Origin: Chara braunii
Taxonomy: Eukaryota > Streptophyta > Charophyceae > Charales > Characeae
Length of the DNA stretch: 31,498 nucleotides
Assembly (NCBI GenBank): GCA_003427395.1
Contig: BFEA01000021.1
Location: 5,367,316-5,398,813, forward strand
Direction of reading: 5' to 3'
Under the pieces are notes generated by a model. It did no database searches. It saw only the letters and a list, made by a program, of their open reading frames with translations, and was not told the origin of the DNA. Below, in pieces: positions 10,191 through 17,465 of this stretch. The position numbers and the translations under genes were made by a program. How positions within the stretch are numbered: position 1 is the stretch's first letter; the number at the start of each line of letters is the position of its first letter.

Positions 10191-10925
10191 GTGGTATCCT
10201 TGCCAGAAAGTACCGACCAATCCCAATTTCCACCTCAACCTATGAGTACAGTCCTATCATCCTCAGTTCAGGAGACTGTCCTGACCAGCCTCAATCTGAT
10301 CGCGTCCAGAGATGCCTTCCGTTATCGGTATGTCGGTGAAGTCGGCTTCAGACAGGAGGATCTATCCATCTATGTGGTCCACACTGAGTTTGTTGGTGGT
10401 ATCATTCATGACCTGAGACCCTATGTGAGGAAAGGTAAGACACATGAGCACTTTGACTCAGTCTGGGCTGCGGCAACCCGGTACCTAGAAGAGAGGGAGA
10501 AGGAGCTTGATGAGGGTGGAACAAAGTTGATCCGCAGCTTCGGACCAAAGCTCTACACAGATTATCCCAAGCCTCCAGTACCTTTCACTTTCACAGATGG
10601 CTCTTGCTGGGGTGACCTGGTGGATCTAGCTAAGAGATACATTTCCCCGACAGTGATTAACTACGAGGCAGTAACGGAGCCATCAGAGTTTCGGCATCTC
10701 AGGCGAGGGGTTTTCTCTCAACCATATCTCCCCACACTATGGGAGGAGTTTTGTGTCATGGTTGATTTCCGTATTATGGGACTTGGACGGAAGTGCTCAG
10801 AGCTAGCAGGCTTCAGGTGGCTCTATATCCAGAGGGCACAATCTCAGAAAGTACGCAGACATGGTTCCAAGCACAAGAAACGAGCAGTCAAACAAGAGAT
10901 TGAGTGTGAGAGCCTAGAGGGATGA
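10191..10925 (+). CDS. Unrecognised 244-codon frame, probably a terminal exon
   Basis: The longest clear open frame of the TTAA element ends at the TGA at 10923-10925. It begins at a GTG directly after TTATTCAG, which looks like a 3' splice site; the first ATG is M-S-T-V-L at 10242. The product is a soluble-looking protein. It has an N-terminal serine/glutamine-rich stretch, a middle with R-Y-R-Y-V-G-E-V-G-F-R-Q-E-D-L and D-L-R-P-Y-V-R-K-G-K-T-H-E-H-F, a conserved-looking L-W-E-E-F-C-V-M-V-D-F-R-I-M-G-L block, and a basic C-terminus (K-V-R-R-H-G-S-K-H-K-K-R) like a nuclear-localisation signal. I see no DDE triad, zinc finger or other known domain. It could be the C-terminus of the element's transposase or a captured host exon. 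The frame is too long to be likely by chance. Confidence 0.6.
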   Translation: MVSLPESTDQSQFPPQPMSTVLSSSVQETVLTSLNLIASRDAFRYRYVGEVGFRQEDLSIYVVHTEFVGGIIHDLRPYVRKGKTHEHFDSVWAAATRYLEEREKELDEGGTKLIRSFGPKLYTDYPKPPVPFTFTDGSCWGDLVDLAKRYISPTVINYEAVTEPSEFRHLRRGVFSQPYLPTLWEEFCVMVDFRIMGLGRKCSELAGFRWLYIQRAQSQKVRRHGSKHKKRAVKQEIECESLEG

Positions 10926-11011
10926 GTGAGGACTATTGAAGAGTGCTGACTATGTCTGTTCATCTGTACTTTCTGAGACTATTATGAGTTCTCACTTTTC
11001 CCTCACTCATC
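10921..11011 (+). other. Long-range inverted repeat at the end of the 244-codon frame
   Basis: GATGAGTGAGG (10921-10931) overlaps the stop codon and is perfectly complementary to CCTCACTCATC (11001-11011). A transcript would have an 11 bp stem with a 69-base loop in the proximal 3' UTR. Function is unknown. Confidence 0.5.
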
Positions 11012-11551
11012 TTGTATTTGCCTTGAGTCAGTCAGCCTTGATTATCTCTCCTGACATCGCTTGATGATTGTATTCTCCGATGATTCTGTCACACTTCTGA
11101 AAACTAGAAAATTGGCAAAATTGATACATGCATGACATTTCAAAACCCCATGATTATTATTCGCATTATTCTTTGCTGTTCTGAATTAAAACAAAAGATT
11201 CCTAAGACCGGGGACCGGTGAAGACCGCAATTGAAGGGTCTCGCTCGAAGCCGGACGCACACAACAGGAAGGGATTTGCTATATTTAATTTATTTTATTT
11301 ATAACAAGCAAACTACAAAATCCTGCCGCCTGTTGGCTTTCTGGTCGCTTGAAGAGGCCGACTAGAAAAAGTGCGACACCGGGCCTGCAGGCCTCTTACT
11401 GCGCGCCAAGCTTTTCCAAGCCGCCAGCGGTGCACTTTTTTTCTTGTTTGGCTGGCGCCGCCAGCCATCGTGGTCCGGTAGCCCGAGCCTCCGAAATTTT
11501 CGTAGGCCACGAGTTTCTTTTTCAGCAAGGCTGGGGCCGTTTACTGGCGGT
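11012..11551. other. Right subterminal region of the TTAA element
   Basis: AT-rich to 11300, with no clear poly(A) signal, then GC-rich to the end. A palindrome with 9 bp arms (TGGCTGGCG / CGCCAGCCA, one-base centre) lies near 11441-11467, a position where transposase-binding subterminal repeats are common. I see no gene. The 71- and 68-codon frames here overlap each other on opposite strands and cross the element border. Confidence 0.45.
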
Positions 11552-11555
11552 TTAA

Positions 11556-12330
11556 GATGGTCCCCCTATAGTCGAAGAATCTGCAAGGGCTGATGGGCAG
11601 GATATCCGCCACAATGACAATGCCTTTCAAAGGTTGGGAGATGAGGGTGAGGTCTATCCTAGAGTTGGATAGCCTCGCTTCTCCCCTGGACCTGAGGCAT
11701 GTGTAAGCTCTTTTTGGGGGATCAGCAAACAAAAAGCATCCAGCAATTGCAAGTTGGCCGTGAAACGGGCCCGGGGGGGGCCGGGGGGGGGGGGAGAGGG
11801 GCCAGGTACGTGTGTACCTTGCCTTTCAGTGGCAATGGCCCTCCTGTCCATTGCCGGATCCAGTGTGATGTTGAAGTCTCCGGCAATGATAATGGGGACG
11901 TCAATGGGTAGCTCCGGGAAGAGAAGGTGTAGGAAGTGGACCCTTTCCATCGGGTCATTTGTATCGTAAGCACTGCTTATCCACATCTCTCCCCCCTGGG
12001 AGTCAGCTTTTAGGTAAGCCCATTTCCGTTCCGTTTTGTCATATTTAAATTGTATGGGTGTTAGTCTCGCTGGGGGGGTAACCAGATTGTCATGTTTAAA
12101 TTGTATGGAATCACCTGTTCTGGTTGGGGCTGAGAATGGCACATACAGCCAGATCCATTTGAGTTGAGCCCCGTGAGAAGCTGGATGGAGGAGGTGAGTC
12201 TGTTGGATACAGATTGTGTCGGACCAACCACCACCTTCAGTGTGTCTGAGGACGTTCCAAATCGTTTTTTTCTTTTCTTGTCATCTGCAACCCGGAGTCC
12301 ATTGAGCAATCTTAGTTCTATCAACTTCTA
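11556..12330 (-). pseudogene. LINE apurinic-type endonuclease domain (5' half of ORF2), dead
   Basis: This is the exonuclease-endonuclease-phosphatase domain that nicks target DNA. From the 5' side it reads K-I-A-Q-W near 12310, then I-W-N-V-L-R-H-T-E-G-G, I-C-I-Q-Q-T-H-L at 12181-12204, A-G-D-F-N-I-T-L-D near 11880, S-R-I-D-L-T-L-I-S and F-F-D-Y-R-G-T-I at 11556-11579. Two catalytic residues are changed: the Glu of the usual I-Q-E-T-H-L is Gln (12190-12192), and the His of the usual S-D-H-R is Tyr (11568-11570). There is a TGA near the start and a frameshift near 11660-11700. The domain ends exactly at the TTAA of the large element and resumes at 3755. Confidence 0.9.
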
Positions 12331-12584
12331 CGTCCATTTGCTGGAGTTTTGTTTCCCAGTCCAGCAGGCGTCTAATGGGGTAAGGGACTCGAAGGGGTGG
12401 CAGGGACTTTGGGGATGGGGGGGCGTCTGGTGAGAATGGGTTTCTCAGGGGGGGAGGAGGGGGGCTGGCCCGAAGTGATCAGTCTCAGGCTTTGGTCTTG
12501 ATCTTTATTGTCTGAGGTTGATCGTTGCTCTGATTCTCTGGATTGGCCTGCATTTATTTATGCCGTGTCAATCTTTTCAAAAAC
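12331..12584 (-). other. LINE 5' side or ORF1-ORF2 spacer
   Basis: C-rich on the minus strand, with P-P-P/S-P-C-H-P type low-complexity translation and several stops. It probably belongs to the LINE upstream of the endonuclease, but no domain is visible. Confidence 0.35.
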
Positions 12585-13238
12585 TTAACTCAGTTGCTGC
12601 TTTCGTTTCTCAGAGAGCGGCTGTGTACCTGAGGGGTTATCACAGTTGTTATGCAGATCGAAGAAGGGGCTCTCCAGCAGGTGGCAGATGAAGGCGATCA
12701 CCTGGGATGAGAGCCACGTTGCATAGGTTCTTATCTTGGCTGCGTATATTTCAAGCAGATCCCCGCGTGTCATCCACGTCAAGGATGTGTCGTCGGTGTC
12801 ACAGATGATAAGACTAAGGTCTATCCCCTCTGACAGCAAATGTGGTCGGTGGATGACGATGTTTTTGGCCCCCATTAAGCTGTTCTGATTGATTTACTGC
12901 TGGGTCCTGCTCAGCAGCTCGTCAATTGAGGCAACAGAACCTGTCCACCCTTCCAAGGACAGGCCCGCTGGCAGTTGTCCTCTTGAAGCAGTGAAGGAAA
13001 AATCTGCACATTTTCTAATTGTTGTTTCTTTCCCAACTGCCACGGGGCTCCATGTTTTCAAGCACCGGTGGAGGTGTTCACAGATGCATCTTCTGATTCT
13101 TGATTTTTCACCGAAAAGAGAGAGAAACTGCGGAAAACTTTCTGTCCTGAGCCGTCTGACTGCACATGGCGCAAAATCTCCACACACTAGGACTTTTTTG
13201 ACGGAGATTTGGTTGTCTACTACAATCTGTAATTCAGG
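12585..13238 (-). pseudogene. Unrecognised frame with one internal stop
   Basis: On the minus strand the same frame is open from 13238 to 12897 (114 codons), meets a single TAA at 12894-12896, then stays open to the stop at 12585-12587 (about 102 codons). The upstream edge, CTGACCTGAATTACAG at about 13225-13240, resembles a 3' splice site. The product contains V-C-G-D-F-A-P-C-A-V-R-R-L-R-T-E-S-F-P-Q-F-L and, after the stop, D-L-S-L-I-I-C-D-T-D-D-T-S-L-T-W. I recognise no domain. Its place just 5' of the LINE endonuclease on the same strand makes an ORF1 remnant possible. A decayed host exon is the alternative. Confidence 0.4.
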
Positions 13239-13260
13239 TCAGAGACATCCAGGAAACTCC

Positions 13261-13882
13261 TAGTGCGAGTATGCCCGGAGTGGTCACAAAATCTGTACTG
13301 GTGTGACTGCCTTACTTACCTGGACAGAACATCTTATCCTGATGAATGTATACAGGCTCGATCCTGATATGGCCTTGATTAATATAGGGAGCAATCTTCG
13401 CACAGACAAGGTTAGGTAGGCAGAGTGCCAGAATTCTTTCTACCCTGCCGCAAATCGCACAGAATTTGCGATGAAAAAGTACCAGCGTGAGTATGCCCGC
13501 AGTCTCGCAAGCTCATTTTCCGAAAGTGGAGCCAGGCGCACAGAGCAGATTAGCAGGGCTCATGCTCCTCCCCCTCCCACCCCCCATCCTGAAGAACCAT
13601 GTTGGTTTTTATCCAACCCAAAATCAAAAGAAAAAGCCCTGGTTCGTATCCAACCACAAACAAACAGACAACAAAATATGGTCCTTTACCGTTAATAAAG
13701 AAAAAACGAAAAACAGTTGTTCCTAGATTTTGTATAGCCTTTCCTGGATTTTAACTGCATAGTTTCGTTTTTTTTTTTTGACACATGTCATTCTCAGACT
13801 GCTGGTTGCCTTCATGCCGTCATCTGATCCCCGAACTCCTGCCTCTCCTTGGTGAAGTTAAACTAAGGACATACTCACACTA
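13261..13882. mobile_element. Candidate TA-flanked inverted-repeat element
   Basis: TA followed by GTGCGAGTATGCCC (13261-13276) is mirrored by GGACATACTCACAC followed by TA (13867-13882). The inverted ends match at 12 of 14 positions, both differences being C/T transitions. TA on both sides would fit a Tc1/mariner-type duplication. A third, direct copy of the end motif (GCGTGAGTATGCCC) sits inside at 13485-13498, so nesting or a subterminal repeat is possible. No transposase is visible. Confidence 0.4.
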
Positions 13883-14003
13883 CCATATTTTCACTTGCTT
13901 CCATACGAAATTTAGGGCCAGATGCATACACATCCTGCGGTAAATGTGCGGTCAGATACATTTAAGATAGTGTTAGATTTGAGTACACCGTTAGGGCCTC
14001 TCT

Positions 14004-14095
14004 CCACTACTCTAGATTTTGCCAAATGGAGACTTTCGGTCTCGCTCCGCCGCTCTCTGAATTTGGCGACAGTTTTGCAAAATTAAGAGTAGTGG
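14004..14095. repeat. 92 bp inverted-repeat unit, MITE-like
   Basis: The left arm 14004-14026 starts CCACTACTCTAGATTTTGCC. The right arm 14073-14095 ends AATTAAGAGTAGTGG. The arms are complementary at about 20 of 23 positions. No target duplication is evident. Confidence 0.5.
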
Positions 14096-14155
14096 CGGCC
14101 AAGAGTGGTGTCGGAAATGGAGAGTCGCCAGCCTGCAAAGTCGAAAACTGGAGGG

Positions 14156-14270
14156 GAGCCCTCCGCCGCTCTTGGCACTCTTGATTTGGCCTCAAGTCGG
14201 GACAGCCAGGTGNGAGCCCTCCGCCGCTCTTGGCACTCTTGATTTGGCCTCAAGTCGGGACAGCCAGGTG
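14156..14270. repeat. Identical 57 bp duplication flanking a single N
   Basis: 14156-14212 and 14214-14270 are identical over 57 bases and are separated by one N at 14213. This is the signature of two contigs whose ends overlap but were scaffolded without merging. The second copy is probably not real. Confidence 0.9.
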
Positions 14271-14638
14271 TGTTCGACGGTTTCGTTTTCTCTGTCTTTT
14301 TTTCTATAACAGTACAAAAGTGGTAGAGGGAGTAGTGGAGCAAGGAAGCTCTTTTTTCAGATTCTCACTCGCTATTCACTCTCGACCAACTCTCGATTTC
14401 TCGGTCGACTCGACAGTGGTGGATTGAGGTCCTCAGAGACTGTTCACTGGATGATTTCTTGCTTTTTTCTTTCCTGGATCCCACATGTACTACTTGAATG
14501 CCACACAGAGGTGAGGGGAAGGGAAAAAAAAAAAAAAAAGAATGCCACAGTATGGCCAGATTTTCAGGCAAAAAATGGATAAGCTTCCAGGGAGAGGGTA
14601 GGTGCTGACCTTGGGCATCCATTTGCCGCCCACAGAAT

Positions 14639-14860
14639 GTGAAAACAACAAAAACTATTGAGGGTGTATCTTTCTATGTTTTTGTGGACGATGCATGCTC
14701 CATTTTGCACATTCCGGGAGTAGTGTGGCGAGGCCCTTTTTCCCATACTCACCATGACTGGGCAGACCTTATTCCACAACATATAATGGCCACCTTTCTG
14801 CTGGGATTTAACGATCACCCTGTCCTTGAAGCTACATGTCGCATCTTGGAAGACTGGAGC
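14639..14860 (+). CDS. Coding-like stretch of unknown identity
   Basis: The plus frame is open from 14639 into the T-rich tract at 14870, without an ATG at its start. It reads S-F-Y-V-F-V-D-D-A-C-S-I-L-H-I-P, then H-D-W-A-D-L-I-P-Q-H-I-M-A-T-F-L. The opposite strand is also open over most of this interval, so the signal is weak. It could be an exon fragment cut by the A/T-tract retroposon at 14863-15017. Confidence 0.2.
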
Positions 14861-14869
14861 GGAGAGCCT

Positions 14870-15017
14870 TTCTTTTTTTCTTTCTTCGTTTTTTTTTGGA
14901 GAGCCTTTTGTTCTTCCTTCTTTTTTTTTTCTTTTTTTTTTTTTTGAACCGTGCTCCATCTATTGGTGGGGAGCAGCACCTGCTGGAAAACGGGTCCAGC
15001 GTCCCAGAACATTATAT
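14870..15017 (-). repeat. Retroposon-like repeat with poly(A), copy 2
   Basis: 15017-14953 (minus) repeats the 65-base unit of 733-797, with matching hairpins and a few loop changes. It continues for a few bases and then runs into an A-rich tract (14946-14870 on the plus strand as T-runs). GGAGAGCCTTT occurs at both 14869 and 14899 and brackets one of the T-runs. I cannot define a clean target duplication for the whole unit. The arrangement, a short RNA-like sequence followed by poly(A), fits LINE-mediated retroposition. Confidence 0.5.
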
Positions 15018-15104
15018 GCATTGAGGAACAGTTGAAAGCGAGATATGATCTTTGGCTGCCAGCATTGACTACCCCAGTGGACCTGGGGGTTTAACTGGGC
15101 AGCT

Positions 15105-15302
15105 TTGGAAGATTCTGCCTCTTCAATCTCCAAGGAGACGCCCAATCCATCATTCGTTGCACTAGCAGCTTCCTTCCTACCTCGATACTCTGAGAGTACC
15201 TTCCATCTGCCAGCATTGATTGCCCTGGAAACCAGGGGATTGACTGCACAGATGGTAAAGGAAAAGAGAATGATATTTGAGGATGACACTGAGAATGTGT
15301 AG
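15105..15302 (+). CDS. Possible terminal exon of an unknown gene
   Basis: The plus frame, open from 15105 to the TAG at 15300-15302, follows an acceptor-like AACTGGGCAG. The product has an ordinary globular composition and ends A-L-E-T-R-G-L-T-A-Q-M-V-K-E-K-R-M-I-F-E-D-D, then T-E-N-V. The phrase CTGCCAGCATTGA occurs at 15057 and again at 15209, with partial similarity over about 45 bases, so part of the sequence may be an old duplication. No domain is recognised. Confidence 0.25.
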   Translation: MEDSASSISKETPNPSFVALAASFLPRYSESTFHLPALIALETRGLTAQMVKEKRMIFEDDTENV

Positions 15303-15490
15303 CTAGTGTCCCACCCCGGGGGGCACCGAGGTATAACACCTTGATCAGTTTGGAATGATAGCCAGGGAAAGGGGGTGAGGTGGGAATGGGTCCGGGAATT
15401 CAGATGGGGGTCTGATTGGGAAGGAAGGCTTAATATTAATCCAGTCATTAAAGTCTAAATTGTAATCTCTAGAGGGACCCTGCTCTGTCA

Positions 15491-15568
15491 AAGCAACTCG
15501 GTCCCCCCCCCCATTCCACTCGTGCTATCCATCCCCCCCGTTGTCCCCCTAGCCAATTTCTGCAGAAG
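15491..15568 (-). other. LINE ORF2 end and start of 3' region
   Basis: With the U6 insertion removed, the LINE frame continues here for about 26 codons (R-N-W-L-G-G-Q-R-G-G-W-I-A-R) to the TGA at 15488-15490. G-runs on the minus strand are prominent. Confidence 0.6.
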
Positions 15569-15582
15569 GAGGTAATTGCCTT

Positions 15583-15662
15583 TTTTTTCTCTTTTTTTTT
15601 TTTAATATCCTTGCGCAGGGGCCATGCTAATCTTCTCTGTATAAACGGATGTCCAGATGGAC
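15583..15662 (-). ncRNA. U6: U6 snRNA processed retropseudogene
   Basis: On the minus strand the insertion starts exactly with the U6 5' end: GTCCATCTGGACATCCG, the plant-type 5' stem. After TTT it continues with the invariant ATACAGAGAAGATTAGC and then ATGGCCCCTGCGCAAGGAT. It stops there and is followed by ATT and an A-rich tail of 21 (15603-15583). About 14 bases between the 5' stem and the ACAGAG box are missing, and the 3' third of U6 is absent. It is flanked by perfect 14 bp direct repeats GAGGTAATTGCCTT (15569-15582 and 15663-15676), a target duplication. It is therefore a reverse-transcribed, LINE-mobilised copy and not a functional U6 gene: it has no upstream element or terminator of its own. 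Confidence 0.95.
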
Positions 15663-16760
15663 GAGGTAATTGCCTTCTTAATATCCCGGTCGGTCTGAAA
15701 GATGTCTCGCTGGGCCTTGAGTTTGCGCCACCTTTGTGTTAGCTCCAGCTCGATGAGCTCTTTAAACTGTCCTGTCAATTCAGGGCCCTCTACCCTGACC
15801 CCTTCCAGAGCCAGGGTACCGCGCTGCCACCACAACACCCATAGGATCGTCTGTCTTCCTAATCTGTACCAATTGTTCTCAAATGTGGATGCTTGTGCCA
15901 TTGTAGGGCAGTGATCTACCAGTATGGCCTGCCAGGACCATGGCCAAGGCGTTTCAGATCCCATTTTTCGCCGGATGCAATCCCACCAACGCCACGTTAG
16001 CAATGCGACAGGGCATTGCATGAAAATGTGTTCGATAGTCTCGTTTCGCTTTTGCGAGGGGTAGGCTGTGGTGCATCTCTGGCACCATGGAAGCGCCGGC
16101 CCTTTTTGTTCCAAGCGAGTGTGGTCTATCAGCCAGGCATTTGTTGGCAGGCAGCGGTGGGTGATCTGCCACTGCAAGGCTGTGATTTTTGTTGGTCTCA
16201 CCTTGGTCTCACTGAACCATCGAATTGGTGTCAAGAAGGTTCTGGCAACGTTCAGGTGTTTGGCCCACCTGTCTATAACCACCTCTCAAAGCACTCTCTT
16301 AGGCCGGAGCATCTTATATGTGGACCTAACTGACAGGGAGCGCAAGTGGATCCGTTTGTTGGAGAAAACCCCGGGTCTTCGTGCTATTCGCCACTGCCAC
16401 TCCTGAGGGTCCATGGCCAACTCATGGATGGGTGTCTGTGGCTGAAAAGTCGTGGCCTCTTCCCCCTCCCCTAATACCCGTATCCTGAACACATCCGAGT
16501 TGTCCCGCCACTCGAAAGGGTTAGTGGAGCCCCCAAGCTGGTTCCTTGCATTTATCGTGTAGTATTCGGTCAGCACGTCTGCAAGCTGTACCGTATGGAT
16601 TCTTCCCATCCTGCTAGGGTCGTCCCAAAGCGCCACCCAATCCCCTTCCTGAAATCAAGGTCCCTTTTTAAGCAGCCTGTACTAGGCAAGCGGTATTGCT
16701 TCTGTAATCAGCTCTAAATGGCTCTCTATGCGGTGACAATACCGCAGGGAGCCCCACGGC
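15663..16760 (-). pseudogene. LINE ORF2 C-terminal linker and zinc-binding domain
   Basis: One frame runs from about 16760 to 15602 with three nonsense changes. It includes W-V-A-L-W-D-D-P and T-A-L-Q-W-Q-I-T-H-R-C-L-P-T, followed by the zinc region: W-C-Q-R-C ... N-E-T-I-E-H-I-F-M-Q-C-P-V-A-L (C-x2-C ... H-x4-C) and then W-R-W-W-D-C-I-R-R. This is the RT-associated zinc-binding domain, and it is intact here, unlike in the left LINE. The ORF's own C-terminus is displaced by the U6 insertion. As the sequence stands, the last 13 codons (Y-T-E-K-I-S-M-A-P-A-Q-G-Y) are encoded by U6. Confidence 0.9.
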
Positions 16761-17465
16761 TTAGCCGTTGTCTTCCAGTCCCCATAAATGGCCAACCCTT
16801 AGCACTCCCTGCTTAACCCACCCCTTCCATGGAGCCGCTGAACTACATAGCACCTGGCCATGGTTGGGGGCAATCCAGCGGTTACCAAAGAGGGGTTGGC
16901 GGTACACCTCTTCCCAGTGGTCCGGTGCTGGTTTGTCGGGAAGGGGAAGCTTGCGCCAGTTTTTCAAGATCGTGGACCAAAATTCTGCTATTGGCTGGCC
17001 CTGAGTTTTTCGTGGGATCGACCAATAGTGGTCCTCTAGCCACGTGAGGGGGTCCACCTCTAACAGGGCAGACGGGGCTAATCGTGCAATGTGCTCAAGC
17101 GCCAATGCCCTCCATGGGCTTCTAGTGGTAAGGATCAACATCTTCAGCCATTTGCGTCGGAGGGCCTGAACCTGCGTTAGAGGATCTATCATGCTGAGTC
17201 CCCCCACCCTCTTCGGTTGTATAACCGATTCCCACGCCACCCGGCTAATCACATTTGCCCACTCGTCATTACCCCGCCATAAAAAAGTCGCTGCCTTGGC
17301 TTTGAGGGCTTTGAAGGCCGCCTTGCTCAATGGCCACAACACTGATTTGTACCACAAGGTGGCAAACACCATGTTGTTAATTGCCATTGCCCTACCAAAA
17401 ACAGAGATGTGCTTATTGCGCCAAGTTTGTTTTTCCTTGGTTTTTGCGAAAAGGAGTTTAATATG
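16761..17465 (-). pseudogene. LINE ORF2, region after the RT palm
   Basis: The frame is open for 208 codons from 17387 and extends in frame to about 17465 with W-R-N-K-H-I-S-V-F-G-R-A, the start of the post-palm region of non-LTR RTs. Later blocks include A-A-T-F-L-W-R-G and G-G-L-S-M-I-D-P, both usual in plant LINEs between RT and the zinc region. The apparent stop at 16761 results from a frameshift near 16785, and reading continues in the next frame (D-W-K-T-T-A-K-P-W-G-S-L-R-Y). The catalytic part of the RT is absent through 5' truncation. Confidence 0.88.

Larger units (their letters stand above)
3756..11555. mobile_element. 7.8 kb TTAA-flanked DNA element, possible autonomous partner of the MITE
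   Basis: The left edge is TTAA (3756-3759) followed by ACCACCAGTACACC. The right edge is GTTTACTGGCGGT followed by TTAA (11552-11555), giving a terminal inverted repeat ACC(A/G)CCAGTA(C/A)AC. The flanks are the two halves of one LINE. Reading them across a single TTAA gives an open frame from the endonuclease C-terminus into the linker, so the 7792 bp between (3760-11551) entered as a unit. The 159 bp MITE 780 bp away has the same ends and the same target. Inside are a GC-rich subterminal region at each end, two microsatellites, a 154-codon frame (5038-5502) and a 244-codon frame (10191-10925). I recognise no piggyBac-like or other transposase, so autonomy is unproven. It may instead be a composite or gene-capturing element. 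Confidence 0.85.
1440..12330 (-). mobile_element. Non-LTR retrotransposon (LINE), dead, split by two DNA elements
   Basis: Three separated minus-strand blocks belong to one LINE: endonuclease (11556-12330), linker plus RT start (2978-3755), and RT fingers/palm plus the C-terminal zinc region (1440-2818). The order on the minus strand is the normal ORF2 order. The gaps are filled by TTAA-flanked elements at 3756-11555 and 2819-2977. Reading the left and right flanks of the large element across a single TTAA gives an uninterrupted frame through D-Y-R-G-T-I-L-R-L-P-F. Doing the same for the small element aligns the frames at 2978-3240 and 2537-2818. The element has internal stops, frameshifts, a 114 bp tandem duplication and has lost the RT YADD block. 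The 3' end is not sharply visible. It belongs to the same family as the LINE at 15488-17465. Confidence 0.9.
13883..14638. other. Intergenic, with a short inverted repeat and an assembly join
   Basis: Apart from the inverted repeat at 14004-14095 and the duplication around the N at 14213, I see no gene. A long A-run lies at 14523-14540. Confidence 0.45.
15488..17465 (-). mobile_element. Second LINE copy, 5'-truncated, same family
   Basis: The minus-strand order is: RT thumb/connection (17465-16785), long linker (16760-16286), zinc-binding C-terminus (16282-15677), end of ORF2 (TGA at 15488-15490 when the U6 insertion is removed). The 5' edge is near 17465, downstream of where the YADD motif would be, as is typical for truncated target-primed reverse transcription. 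Defects visible are a frameshift near 16785, TAG near 16685 in place of CAG, TGA at 16655-16657 in place of TGG, TGA at 16286-16288 and the U6 insertion. Three of these look like single transitions, so the copy is younger than the split LINE to the left. Confidence 0.9.

Noticed and set aside
14564-15035. Several overlapping frames with poly-lysine or poly-phenylalanine
   Set aside because: They are translations of the poly(A)/poly(T) tracts of a retroposon.
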